Part shown: piece by piece, positions 25,641-35,078 of the stretch
Numbering within the stretch: position 1 is the first letter of the stretch
Layout of the letters: every line of letters starts with the position of its first letter
DNA from: UBA2040 sp963977135
GTDB lineage: Bacteria > Bacteroidota > Bacteroidia > Flavobacteriales_D > Crocinitomicaceae
Direction: 5' to 3'
DNA: 64,000 bases
NCBI GenBank assembly: GCA_963977135.1
Contig: CAXBNN010000002.1
Span: forward strand, 124,001-188,000
The notes under the pieces: model-generated
Database searches by the model: none
The model's input: the letters and a program-made list of their open reading frames with translations, nothing else
What the model was told of the DNA's origin: nothing
Program-made: the position numbers and the translations under genes

Positions 25641-28049
25641 TCAATTCCCCCCTGACACCAACACCTTCACTTTGCGGATATCAAGATTTTTCTGATTGAC
25701 ATTATAGATGAAAGCCCCAAATTCATGTTCGTTTTCGATTTTTGGTTTCTTTATTAAATCAATTTCCGTTTCATAAGATACACGATTGTATCGATTGGGT
25801 TGAAAGATTCCAAATAATTCAAGTTGAGCATAATCTGAAAATATTTCCGTTTTCTTTGGCTTCAAATTATTTGCCGCTGAAATCAATTTAGGGAATTCCA
25901 ATATCTCTTTCATGGAAGAAACATTAACCTCCATTTCAACTGATATTTTCATTTTCCGAATATCTTTTGGGATTTTCAAGTTCGACAATAAGTTCAAATA
26001 CATGTCATTACCAGGTTGTTCCAACTTTGGGGAAACCTTGGAAAACATAACTTTGAAGTTGTCTTCCCCAATAATTTTATTGTAGCTTGATAACGGAACT
26101 ATGTTGTTTTGATTGAAAACGTACCGACTCATTTTCTCATAAAGCGTCAATTGCTTTTGGTAATAGTCTGCCGTTTTTTGATCGTTTATCTTCTTTGGCG
26201 TAAAATCGCTATCTATTTTATACACTTCGCCATTGACATACAACTTATTACCATCAATCATGGCTTCATTTTTTCCATTAACGGCTAAAAATGGAAGTGT
26301 ATTTCTATTTCGATAATTTTCAGTTAAATCAAGTCCCTTGCCCATGAAACTCACCTCTTTTGAGATTTTCATTCCATAATCTAATCGTAGATAATTCGCT
26401 ATCGTTGGTGCAATGTCGAGATGGGAAGAAACAGCATTAAAAGTTTTAGGCGACTTCAATAAATCGCTATAAATTATCAAAGGAACATTAAAATTTGAAA
26501 GTGCATTTCTTGAATAAAAAGGCGTTCCATGATCGCCGGTGATTATGAAAATTGTGTTTTCAAAACCTTTCATCAATCGAGCTTTCGCAAGGTAATTCCG
26601 AAGTTCAGTATCCGTGTACGTGTATGAACTCATCATAAACTTTTCCCGGTAAATCTGATTCTTTATTTCTTGGGAAACTTTGCTGCTTTTCAATTTTGCT
26701 AAAGCTCTTCTTTCATACCCATCTTGGTCTGGAAAAGCATAAGGTCCGTGCGTAGAAATCGTCAACAAAACTTCTAAACTGGATTTGTTTGAATTGGAAT
26801 TCTTGGCTCTATCCATCAACGATTTTTCGAATAAATACCCATCAGGAAAACCCCAAATTCGCTCGTAATCGTTGAAAGGAGCTCTAAATTTTTCTTCCCA
26901 ATTATCGACCAAATAGTCCGTTTTTATGCCTTTCATATATCTATCCATATCGGTAAATCGCAGATCTACGCCGCAGAAAAAACTAGAATGGTAATTTGAT
27001 TTCAATAAATTCGGCAAACTCATTTGAGGAGTAAATTTATTCTCCATAGTGTATTTACCTCCCGAACTATTAGGTACCGATGACAAGGTCGCTGGTAAAA
27101 CATTATAGGTTCGCTGGCAGGTTGTCAAGAAATTTGGGAAATATAAACTCTCTTTCCGCAGGCTATCTAAAAAAGGCATTGCATTTCCAGTGCTTTCAGC
27201 ATATTTACCGATAAAATCAGAGTTCAAACCTTCTACAATAATCAATACAATATTTGGTGGACCAGTTTCAGATTTCCTAAAATAGCTTCCAAAACTTTCA
27301 GTATCAGGCAAGTCATGTAACAAAGGGAAATTTTCATCTCGAATTTCGGAAGGAAAAAACGAAGATTGTAAGTCTTTGAAATCTGATGCTTTATATACCT
27401 GATTTACATTTAGAATTTTGTTATTGAAGTATACATAGCTTTTCCATAAAAAATATGCACCTCTATTATTTACATAGGTTTGCGCTATTCTTTTTTGGGA
27501 GCGGTAATGAGTGAAACCCATGAAGAATACACTCAAAATCGCCAAAGACGCGAAAACCAATGACCCTTTTTTAGAAATTTTGATCTTTGAAAATATGCGA
27601 AGAAGCAATGCAGTCATCAGTATTATTCCCAAGATTAAAAAGTAGGTTACAGCTGGTATTCCTTGAACTCCATTTGTTATCATCACCAATTCCTGCAGCG
27701 AGAAAAAGAACAAGGATTCATCTAAAACGACTTTCGATTCTTTAAAATAGATGATCGTTCCAAGATTGATTATCAAATAGAGTATGCTAAGTAGCGGTAA
27801 AACGAACTGTCGTTGAATTTTAATAAAGCTGAGCAAAAACTGAAGAAATAAACTTAGTCCAAATAGAACTAAAGCTATAAGAATGTCGATCAACATTCCG
27901 GAAAAGAGGTAGCTTAACTTTGGGGTAGATTCTCCAACCAACTGAATTTGTGAGAATTCATAAATGCGCAAAAACCACAGTAAAACAATGAAGGTGAAAA
28001 AATACTTCAGGTTTTTTCGAACAATATTTTGAAGGGTGGCGCTTATCAC
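25641..28049 (-). CDS. LTA synthase-family sulfatase-fold membrane protein
   Basis: 802 aa. Five N-terminal transmembrane segments (residues about 12-180), then an exported alkaline-phosphatase/sulfatase domain: NIVLIIVEGLNSDF (metal-binding Glu-273), the nucleophile region CQRTYNVLPATLSS (Thr-314), STHGPYAF near 452 and ITGDHGTPFY near 530. A beta-rich C-terminal region of about 150 residues follows. In Gram-positives the family polymerises glycerol phosphate; Gram-negative Bacteroidota lack LTA, and relatives act as phosphoglycerol or phosphoethanolamine transferases on envelope glycans. The acceptor here is unknown. Single gene bordered by the 25529 repeat. Confidence 0.88.
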   Translation of the reverse strand: MISATLQNIVRKNLKYFFTFIVLLWFLRIYEFSQIQLVGESTPKLSYLFSGMLIDILIALVLFGLSLFLQFLLSFIKIQRQFVLPLLSILYLIINLGTIIYFKESKVVLDESLFFFSLQELVMITNGVQGIPAVTYFLILGIILMTALLLRIFSKIKISKKGSLVFASLAILSVFFMGFTHYRSQKRIAQTYVNNRGAYFLWKSYVYFNNKILNVNQVYKASDFKDLQSSFFPSEIRDENFPLLHDLPDTESFGSYFRKSETGPPNIVLIIVEGLNSDFIGKYAESTGNAMPFLDSLRKESLYFPNFLTTCQRTYNVLPATLSSVPNSSGGKYTMENKFTPQMSLPNLLKSNYHSSFFCGVDLRFTDMDRYMKGIKTDYLVDNWEEKFRAPFNDYERIWGFPDGYLFEKSLMDRAKNSNSNKSSLEVLLTISTHGPYAFPDQDGYERRALAKLKSSKVSQEIKNQIYREKFMMSSYTYTDTELRNYLAKARLMKGFENTIFIITGDHGTPFYSRNALSNFNVPLIIYSDLLKSPKTFNAVSSHLDIAPTIANYLRLDYGMKISKEVSFMGKGLDLTENYRNRNTLPFLAVNGKNEAMIDGNKLYVNGEVYKIDSDFTPKKINDQKTADYYQKQLTLYEKMSRYVFNQNNIVPLSSYNKIIGEDNFKVMFSKVSPKLEQPGNDMYLNLLSNLKIPKDIRKMKISVEMEVNVSSMKEILEFPKLISAANNLKPKKTEIFSDYAQLELFGIFQPNRYNRVSYETEIDLIKKPKIENEHEFGAFIYNVNQKNLDIRKVKVLVSGGN

Positions 28050-28072
28050 GGTTATAAAACTACGATAAATTG

Positions 28073-28112
28073 AAAAATAAATGCTGACTTCGACACCGCT
28101 TGGTCAGCATTT
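28073..28112 (-). terminator. Rho-independent terminator of the RhlE-like helicase gene
   Basis: 10-bp stem AAATGCTGAC (28079-28088) with GTCAGCATTT (28103-28112); on the minus strand the stem runs into a T-rich tract. Confidence 0.75.
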
Positions 28113-28122
28113 AATATGAAAA

Positions 28123-29424
28123 TTAATCTCTTCTTCTTGGTGCGCGATTTCCTCCTGAAGAATTACGATTTCCACTACCACCTTGACGGTTTGCACCTTG
28201 AGCTTGTGGTTTCTTATTCGATTGAAATGCACTTCTGCTTCTATCTCTCTGACCTTGCGGTTGTTTTTTAGGAATAGGTGCATTCGGGTCCAATTCATAA
28301 GGATTATCCGCCATCACTGGTATTTGTTGTGATATCAATTTCTGAATATCTTTCAAATACGCTTTTTCTTCCTGATCACAAAATGAAAGTGCTGTTCCGC
28401 TTGCTTTTGCACGACCTGTTCTTCCAATTCGGTGAACGTATGTTTCTGGTACATTTGGCAAATCGTAATTGATAACCAATGGCATATCAGAAACGTCAAT
28501 TCCGCGTGCTGCAATATCCGTTGCCACCAAAACATTCATCTTTCCATCCTTAAAAGCTGTTAATGCTTTTTGACGTTGCGGTTGTGATTTGTTACCGTGA
28601 ATTGCCGCTGCAGTAATATTATTCTTAATAAGAATTTTTACGATTTTATCAGCACCATGTTTGGTTCTTGAAAAAACCAACGTTGCACCTTTATTTTCCG
28701 TTTGCAAAAGATGAACCAACAATTGATTTTTATCTCCTTTAGAAACAAAGTAAACACCTTGTTCTACCTTTTCCGCTGTCGCTTGTTCTGGTTCGATATC
28801 AACACGCTCGTAATCACCTAGTATTTGACTAGACAATTCAGCACTGGCTTTAGGCATTGTTGCCGAGAAAAACAAAGATTGTCTCTTCTTTGGAAGCATT
28901 GCGATTATTTTCTTGATATCGTGGATGAATCCCATATCAAGCATTTGATCTGCTTCGTCCAAAACGAAATATTCAATGTCGCGAAGTGTAATGTATTTCT
29001 GTTGAATTAAATCTAGTAAACGTCCTGGCGTAGCAATTAATATATCTACTCCTTGACGCAATGCTGCAGTTTGTGAACCTTGTTTTACTCCACCAAAAAT
29101 AACGGTATTCCTTAGGTTCGTATTTTTTGAGTATTCTTTGAAATTTTCTTCAATTTGAATCGCTAATTCACGCGTTGGCGTTACGATTAGTGCTTTAACC
29201 CTTCTCTTTCCTTTGTTGTCATCTTTGGTTTGAACCAATTGTTGGATGATAGGAATAGCAAAGGATGCTGTTTTTCCAGTACCCGTTTGGGCGCAACCCA
29301 ATAAGTCTTTTCCTTTAAGTAAGATTGGTATGGATTGTTGTTGAATAGGTGTTGGATGTGTGTAGCCCTTTTCTTCAAGAGCATTTAGGATGGGATCAAT
29401 AATCCCGAGTTCTTTAAATGTCAT
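28123..29424 (-). CDS. DEAD-box ATP-dependent RNA helicase, RhlE-like
   Basis: 433 aa. Q motif (HPTPIQQQSIP), Walker A AQTGTGKTASF, DEAD, SATMP, ARGIDVSD and HRIGRTGRA in order, then a basic, glutamine/asparagine/glycine/arginine-rich tail of about 60 residues (residues 370-433, ending APRRRD) expected to bind RNA. Unlike the shorter helicase at 1615-2736 it has the tail common in RhlE/CsdA-like proteins used in ribosome assembly and cold adaptation. A -7 box and terminator bracket the gene. Confidence 0.94.
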   Translation of the reverse strand: MTFKELGIIDPILNALEEKGYTHPTPIQQQSIPILLKGKDLLGCAQTGTGKTASFAIPIIQQLVQTKDDNKGKRRVKALIVTPTRELAIQIEENFKEYSKNTNLRNTVIFGGVKQGSQTAALRQGVDILIATPGRLLDLIQQKYITLRDIEYFVLDEADQMLDMGFIHDIKKIIAMLPKKRQSLFFSATMPKASAELSSQILGDYERVDIEPEQATAEKVEQGVYFVSKGDKNQLLVHLLQTENKGATLVFSRTKHGADKIVKILIKNNITAAAIHGNKSQPQRQKALTAFKDGKMNVLVATDIAARGIDVSDMPLVINYDLPNVPETYVHRIGRTGRAKASGTALSFCDQEEKAYLKDIQKLISQQIPVMADNPYELDPNAPIPKKQPQGQRDRSRSAFQSNKKPQAQGANRQGGSGNRNSSGGNRAPRRRD

Positions 29425-29442
29425 TTATTGTATTATAAGTCG

Positions 29443-29450
29443 CAAAGGTA
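29443..29450 (-). promoter_or_regulatory. -7 box for the RhlE-like helicase
   Basis: Minus-strand TACCTTTG fits TAnnTTTG exactly, 18 bases before the ATG at 29424. Confidence 0.5.
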
Positions 29451-29516
29451 CGGCTAATCTTTGGATTCGAGTGAATTGCCAGGCTTTACTGTTTGAAAAG
29501 AAAATTATAGACGAAA

Positions 29517-30479
29517 CTACAAAAAGGTAACCGAAGACTTCGTTAATGTCTTCATTCCAGGTATTTCGAAATAGAGGTTAGTGGTATGGTGATGAATCCA
29601 TGTTGTATTCAAATTGAACAAAATTTCTTCTTTTTCAATAATTGAAACTTCGCTTGGCTTCACATTTTCTAGTTTATTATATGATTTTTTTAGTTGCTCA
29701 AGGAGAAACGCTTTATCATAGTCCAAACTTGTTTTCACAATCATTTTATCATTCACTTCAATGCTTTCAATTTTCATGATAGCTGGAAATAACGTGTCAC
29801 TTTTACTCGCTGCTGTAATATCTCGCGTCATGACTTCCCTCTCCATTGAAGAGTTCATAGGAAAAGCAATATTGTATGGAGAAAAAATCAAAGACGTCTT
29901 GTCTAAAATTGTTTGCTGAATTTTCGGATACATGGCTTCAAAGCGCTTTCCAAACTCAATTTCCATGTTTAGTAAATCTTTTTCAGACATTTTTTCGTTT
30001 GCTGCCCAAGCTCTTAATTCCTTTCGTGTGCTATGTTCAACTTTCTTCGAAACCTCTAAACCATTTTTTATTTCCAAAGCAACACCCGTTTCTTTGTTCA
30101 CTTGAATTTTTAAATCAGATTTTGCAATTTCCACTTCCGCTTCCCGCAATAAAGCGTGAATTTTCATGCTTGTAGTGTTTTCAGACCCATCCTCCGAACT
30201 GCTTAAAACGCTTGGTAAACGGTCAAAACTGCTATAATGAAGAAGAAATTGATCATTCGTTGAAAGTACCCGAAGGTTCACATCATAAATCGTTCGTTGG
30301 TTTGAAACCATGACACCGTCGTAAATAACTTTTGAAGAAATATCGGTATGTACTTTTCGCTGATCCCCCACTTTCCAGTGTGGAGAAACTTGATATAATT
30401 TTTCCTGAGGATAAGCCTCTTCTTGAGAAAAAGTACTTCCAATAAAAAAAACGGATAGCAGTAAAACTAGGGATTTCAT
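29517..30479 (-). CDS. Exported protein of unknown function
   Basis: 320 aa from the ATG at 30479, which opens a clean signal peptide (MKSLVLLLSVFFIGSTFSQ); the upstream ATG at 30497 adds six residues. The mature part is predominantly helical plus beta strands, with a charged middle (KKVEHSTRKELRAWAANEK). I recognise no named domain. It resembles the periplasmic proteins with repeated lipocalin-like strands seen in Flavobacteriales but no firm family. Monocistronic, facing away from the TonB receptor gene, with the divergent gap at 30480-30669. Confidence 0.65.
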   Translation of the reverse strand: MKSLVLLLSVFFIGSTFSQEEAYPQEKLYQVSPHWKVGDQRKVHTDISSKVIYDGVMVSNQRTIYDVNLRVLSTNDQFLLHYSSFDRLPSVLSSSEDGSENTTSMKIHALLREAEVEIAKSDLKIQVNKETGVALEIKNGLEVSKKVEHSTRKELRAWAANEKMSEKDLLNMEIEFGKRFEAMYPKIQQTILDKTSLIFSPYNIAFPMNSSMEREVMTRDITAASKSDTLFPAIMKIESIEVNDKMIVKTSLDYDKAFLLEQLKKSYNKLENVKPSEVSIIEKEEILFNLNTTWIHHHTTNLYFEIPGMKTLTKSSVTFL

Positions 30480-30669
30480 GTGAGTGTAATAAATCAATTC
30501 GTATTCAAAGGTACGAACACTCCTACACAGTATTCATGCCAAAATGAAGAGAGTTTACACATGCGAATGTTGTTAGCGAAATATTTTATCCATGATACTC
30601 AAAACTTTTATGCTCGTTTGACGTTGATTTCCTAAATTTATACCCCAATCTGGTCGTCTACTAAAAACA

Positions 30670-33093
30670 ATGTTTAAAAATTTACTTCTTATTTTCTCCG
30701 TCTTTACTGCCAGTTTTACATTCTGCCAAAACCAAGATACTTCTGTTATTTCCAATGAAAAATTTAGTATTAGCGGTTATGTAAATTCAGGTATTACCGG
30801 AGAAGCGCTTATAGGTGCGAAAATTTATGTTGCCGCTCTAAAAGTAGGAACGATTTCAAATAACTACGGTTTCTATTCACTCCAATTACCAAAAGGAAAA
30901 CATTCAATTGAATATCGATTTACTGGTTTGGAAACTACAATTCGAGAAGTGAATTTAATTGAAGACATTCAGATAGATATAGAAATAGGTTCCAAAATGC
31001 AGCAGATTGATGAAGTTCAAGTCAACGCGAAAAAAGGGCAAAATGTTGAATCCACCAAAATGGGCCAAATTGAATTGGAGGTCGAAAAAATAAAAACGCT
31101 ACCTGCATTTATGGGCGAGGTGGATATTATTAAAATAATTCAGTTGTTGCCAGGCGTAATTAGCGCATCTGAAGGTGGACAAGGTTTTTACGTTCGTGGT
31201 GGTGGACCAGACCAAAATCTAGTTTTGCTCGACGAAGCCGTTGTTTACAATGCAGCTCACCTTTTCGGATTTTTCTCTGTTTTCAATGTGGATGCCATAA
31301 AAAGTGTGAACCTCATCAAAGGTGGAATGCCAGCTCAGTTTGGGGGACGAATGTCTTCGGTACTCGAAGTGCAAATGAATGAAGGGAACAATAAAGAATT
31401 TAAAGTCAAAGGTGGTTTGGGATTGATTTCTTCGCGAGTAACTTTGGAAGGTCCGATTGTCAAAAATAAAGGTTCTTTTATTGCGTCTGCTCGGCGAACG
31501 TATATCGATGCAATCATGAAATATGCTATTCCCAAAACTTCAGCTTTCTATGGTTCTAGCTATTATTTCTACGATTTCAATTTCAAAGCCAATTACCGTT
31601 TAGGACCAAAAGACAAGGTTTTCTTAAGCGGATATTATGGAAAGGATAAATTCATTTATGGTAATAAAGAAGATGATTTTACTGTTCGCATGCCTTGGGG
31701 AAATGGAATTGCAGCTGCACGATGGAATCACCTTTTTTCGAGTAAATTATTCATGAATGTTACCTCGACTTTTACAGATTATCTTTTCGCATTCAACTCA
31801 ACACAGGACGAATTTACTTTTGAATTGGCGTCTGGCGTTCGCGATATGGGTGGAAAAGTTGACTTTTCATTCTTCCCAAATACACGACACAAAATGAAAT
31901 GGGGAGCGGAATACATTTATCATACTTTCACGCCTACTAGTGTTTCTGCTAAACAAGCCGACGTTACCTTCGATACTGGTTTGGCCCAAAAACTTTACAG
32001 CCATGAAACAGCTTTTTACTTTCAGGATGAATTTGATGTAAATGAAAAATTAAGAATTAATGCTGGTCTGCGTTATAGCATGTATCATTTTGTTGGACCG
32101 TTTACGCGGTATATAAAAACAGATTTATCGAACCCAGATTCAACAATTACCTACAATAAAGGTGACGTTATTCAGTTTTATGACGGTTGGGAACCTCGAC
32201 TTTCTGTTCGGTGGTTGTTGAACAAAACCTCATCTATAAAAGCTGGTTATTCATACAATTATCAATACGTTCATTTGACTTCCTTGAGCGCAGTTTCACT
32301 TCCTACGGACATTTGGTTTCCAACAACAGATATAGCCAAACCCCAGGAAGGTTATCAAGTTAGCGCAGGATATTTTAAAAATTTCAAGGACGACAAATGG
32401 GAAACATCGGTTGAAGTTTATTACAAAGGTTTAAAGAACTTGATTGAATACAAAGATGGTGCTTTGCCGAGTGACAATGTGAATGACAACACGGATAATC
32501 TTTTAACTTTCGGAACTGGAAGAAGTTTGGGAATTGAGTTTTTCATCAAACGAACGTATGGAAAATTAACAGGGTGGATTGGTTATACGCTGGCAAAAAC
32601 TGAACGTAAATTCCAAGAGATAAATGATGGTAATTATTTTCCAGCAAAATACGACAGACGCCACGATTTATCACTTGTGGGAAGCTATAAACTGAGTGAT
32701 CGATGGACCTTCGGTGCAGCATTCATTTATGCTACTGGAAGCACCTTGACCTTGCCTTCAAGTTATTACATCCAGAATCAAGATGTTTTATTGAACTTTG
32801 GCTCGAGAAACTCAACCCGTATGGCACCTTACCATCGTTTAGACATTTCTGCCACTTGGTATGGCAAAACTACCAAAACAAAGACCAACCCAGAAGGCGA
32901 AGAAATCGTTGTAAAGAAGAAGTTAATTAGTAATTGGTCGTTTTCTGTTTACAATGTTTACAACCGCCGAAATCCTTTCTTCATGTTTGTAGACAATGAT
33001 GGAGATTTGGCAGCAGGTGATTTTAAAGTAACGGTAAAACAGGTTTCGCTCTTCCCTATTTTACCAAGTGTAACATGGAATTTTGAATTTTAA
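30670..33093 (+). CDS. TonB-dependent outer-membrane receptor
   Basis: 807 aa. Signal peptide to about residue 19 (SVFTASFTFCQ), a carboxypeptidase-regulatory-like domain (residues about 30-110, GYVNSGITGEALIGAKIYV), a plug domain (about 115-235, GQGFYVRGGGPDQNLVLLDEA, with the DPxF/plug consensus), and a 22-strand barrel ending in VTWNFEF with a terminal Phe. It imports a ligand across the outer membrane with TonB/ExbBD energy. The DUF4249 lipoprotein gene follows with only four bases between them, so they are co-transcribed; ligand unknown. This pairing is common in Bacteroidota. Confidence 0.94.
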   Translation: MFKNLLLIFSVFTASFTFCQNQDTSVISNEKFSISGYVNSGITGEALIGAKIYVAALKVGTISNNYGFYSLQLPKGKHSIEYRFTGLETTIREVNLIEDIQIDIEIGSKMQQIDEVQVNAKKGQNVESTKMGQIELEVEKIKTLPAFMGEVDIIKIIQLLPGVISASEGGQGFYVRGGGPDQNLVLLDEAVVYNAAHLFGFFSVFNVDAIKSVNLIKGGMPAQFGGRMSSVLEVQMNEGNNKEFKVKGGLGLISSRVTLEGPIVKNKGSFIASARRTYIDAIMKYAIPKTSAFYGSSYYFYDFNFKANYRLGPKDKVFLSGYYGKDKFIYGNKEDDFTVRMPWGNGIAAARWNHLFSSKLFMNVTSTFTDYLFAFNSTQDEFTFELASGVRDMGGKVDFSFFPNTRHKMKWGAEYIYHTFTPTSVSAKQADVTFDTGLAQKLYSHETAFYFQDEFDVNEKLRINAGLRYSMYHFVGPFTRYIKTDLSNPDSTITYNKGDVIQFYDGWEPRLSVRWLLNKTSSIKAGYSYNYQYVHLTSLSAVSLPTDIWFPTTDIAKPQEGYQVSAGYFKNFKDDKWETSVEVYYKGLKNLIEYKDGALPSDNVNDNTDNLLTFGTGRSLGIEFFIKRTYGKLTGWIGYTLAKTERKFQEINDGNYFPAKYDRRHDLSLVGSYKLSDRWTFGAAFIYATGSTLTLPSSYYIQNQDVLLNFGSRNSTRMAPYHRLDISATWYGKTTKTKTNPEGEEIVVKKKLISNWSFSVYNVYNRRNPFFMFVDNDGDLAAGDFKVTVKQVSLFPILPSVTWNFEF

Positions 33094-33097
33094 GAAC

Positions 33098-34051
33098 ATG
33101 AAAAAATATCTCTCATTTCTCCTTTTAATGTCTCTTTTAGCAACTTCATGTACCAAAGAAGTTAAAATTGATATACCTGGTTACGAAGAAAAATTAGTCA
33201 TTGATGGGCAAATTGAACCTGGTTCTCCTCCATTCGTTATTTTGTCAACAACCAAAAACATATACGACCCAACCGACTTGCAAGCTTATATAAATAGTTT
33301 TGTTTCTGGAGCAAAAATCACTGTTTCAAATGGTGTGAATACTGTAGTTTTGGATGAAATTTGCAGTGACAACTTACCTCCAGGTTCCGAGGCATTGATT
33401 TCTGAGTTGTTCGGTATACCTACTGAGAATCTTGTGGGTATAAAAATATGTGCTTACACAACTTTCGATACCAGCATTTGGGGTGAAATTGGAAAAACCT
33501 ATACCTTAAAAGTTGAACACGAAGGTGCCGAATATACTTCTTCGACTACCTTGAAAACACCGGTCGGTTTTGACAAAACATTTTGGAAACCCGAAGCTAA
33601 TTTCCCAAACTACGGTTTAGGTTGGGCTAGACTTTCAGATCCTGGATCCGATTACAACGCATACTTTATGCAAGCCAAACGAATCAACCTAGATGCAGAT
33701 GGCAATCAAAGGGATCCTTTATTTAAAACCATTTTCAATCCTGCATTCAATGATGAATTCGTTAACGGGACAACCTTCGAATTTGCATTCGATAGCCCAT
33801 CATCCTACGAAGACGATAATGTTCCTTCAAATGTCAAAGGATATTATAAGATTGGGGATACCGTTGTAACTCGATTATCTCAGTTAGACCCACAAGCGTA
33901 CGAATTCTTAGAGAAAAAGTACGTTCAAATAAATTCTGCGGGAAATCCTTTTGCCGTACCAACCAATATTCCATCAAATATTAAAGGCGGAGCACTTGGC
34001 GCTTGGATTGGCTATTCGCCGGCGTATGATACTTTGATTGTGAAACCTTAA
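33098..34051 (+). CDS. DUF4249 domain lipoprotein, TonB-receptor partner
   Basis: 317 aa from the ATG at 33098, four bases after the receptor stop; the lipoprotein signal reads MKKYLSFLLLMSLLATSC (Cys-18). The N-terminal segment EEKLVIDGQIEPGSPPFV and the following beta strands are typical of DUF4249, a family found beside TonB receptors in Bacteroidota, likely surface-exposed. A role as the receptor lid or ligand-binding lipoprotein is inferred by analogy with SusD-type pairs but is not established for this family. Confidence 0.85.
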   Translation: MKKYLSFLLLMSLLATSCTKEVKIDIPGYEEKLVIDGQIEPGSPPFVILSTTKNIYDPTDLQAYINSFVSGAKITVSNGVNTVVLDEICSDNLPPGSEALISELFGIPTENLVGIKICAYTTFDTSIWGEIGKTYTLKVEHEGAEYTSSTTLKTPVGFDKTFWKPEANFPNYGLGWARLSDPGSDYNAYFMQAKRINLDADGNQRDPLFKTIFNPAFNDEFVNGTTFEFAFDSPSSYEDDNVPSNVKGYYKIGDTVVTRLSQLDPQAYEFLEKKYVQINSAGNPFAVPTNIPSNIKGGALGAWIGYSPAYDTLIVKP

Positions 34052-34055
34052 AAAG

Positions 34056-34110
34056 ACTATTGACTGTTGACTTTGACTGTTGACCGTCAATGGTAAAAGG
34101 TCAATAGTAC
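34056..34110. repeat. Heptad-phased inverted-repeat array (ACTNTTG words)
   Basis: Between two convergent genes: ACTATTG, ACTGTTG, ACTTTG, ACTGTTG, ACCGTCA and further imperfect units, with outer inverted arms ACTATTGAC (34056-34064) and GTCAATAGT (34100-34108). The units are unrelated in sequence to those at 25529 but share the seven-base phase. The array overlaps the C-terminal codons of hldD. It may serve as a convergent transcription stop. Confidence 0.75.
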
Positions 34111-35066
34111 TTCCCTGGCACCAAATAATTCTTCACATAATCCTCAACGCCTTCTTCCAATGTATGGAAACCCTCGTCGTAGCCCTCAGACAATAATTTT
34201 GTCATGTTTGCTTCTGTGTAATATTGGTATTTGTCGCGGATGTCTTCTGGTGTATCAACGTAAGAAATGTTTGGTTCTTTGTCCAAAGCTTTAAAGGTAT
34301 TTTTCGCTAAGTCTAAGAAAGTTCTAGCTTTTCCTGTTCCCAGATTGTAGATTCCATTTTCCGGTTCTTCTTTCATTAAGAACATACAAACTTCCACTAC
34401 ATCTTTTACGTAAACGAAATCGCGCAATTGCTCGCCATCTTTAAATTCTGGATTGTGGGAACGGAATAAACGCATGGAGCCTTTTTCCTTGATTTGATGA
34501 AAAGTATGAAAGATCACGCTGGCCATTCTGCCTTTGTGGTATTCATTCGGTCCGTATACGTTGAAGAATTTCAAACCTGCCCAAAAAGGTGGTTGTTTTT
34601 CTTGCTTCAAAACCCATTTGTCGAAATCGTTTTTGGAATCGCCGTATGGATTTAGTGGAATTAATTTTTCGATAGTTTCGTGATCGTCTTTGTAGCCGAA
34701 TTCACCTAAACCATAGGTTGCTCCTGATGAAGCGTAAACTAAATTGATATTGAATTTGATACAAGCATTCCACATTTTTTGTGAATACTCTACATTCAAT
34801 TCATCGAAAATGGATTTGTCAAATTCCGTTGTATCTGTTCTGGCACCAATGTGAAAAACGATGTCCACTTTGTTGCCAAATTCTTCCAACCAATTGAAGA
34901 AAGCAGATCGTTCAACTTTTGCATCGAAGGTTTTGCCTTCTAGGTTGTGGTCTTTTTCGTGTTTGGAGAAATCATCCACGACGATAATGTGGTCGTAACC
35001 AGCTTTATTCAATCGCGAAACCAAGCAACTTCCTACAAATCCAGCTGCTCCAGTTACTACTATCAT
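34101..35066 (-). CDS. hldD: ADP-L-glycero-D-manno-heptose 6-epimerase
   Basis: 321 aa, extended short-chain dehydrogenase. Rossmann GAAGFVGSC at residue 6, ASSGATYG with the catalytic Ser/Thr, then NPYGDSKNDFDK giving the Tyr-x-x-x-Lys pair, and FFNVYGPNEYHKGRMASVI typical of the heptose epimerase (RfaD). It inverts the heptose C6 in ADP-heptose, a lipopolysaccharide inner-core precursor. It probably shares transcription with the deoxynucleoside kinase upstream (12 bases). hldE is not in the window. Confidence 0.92.
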   Translation of the reverse strand: MIVVTGAAGFVGSCLVSRLNKAGYDHIIVVDDFSKHEKDHNLEGKTFDAKVERSAFFNWLEEFGNKVDIVFHIGARTDTTEFDKSIFDELNVEYSQKMWNACIKFNINLVYASSGATYGLGEFGYKDDHETIEKLIPLNPYGDSKNDFDKWVLKQEKQPPFWAGLKFFNVYGPNEYHKGRMASVIFHTFHQIKEKGSMRLFRSHNPEFKDGEQLRDFVYVKDVVEVCMFLMKEEPENGIYNLGTGKARTFLDLAKNTFKALDKEPNISYVDTPEDIRDKYQYYTEANMTKLLSEGYDEGFHTLEEGVEDYVKNYLVPGKYY

Positions 35067-35078
35067 TTTTGAGTGTTT

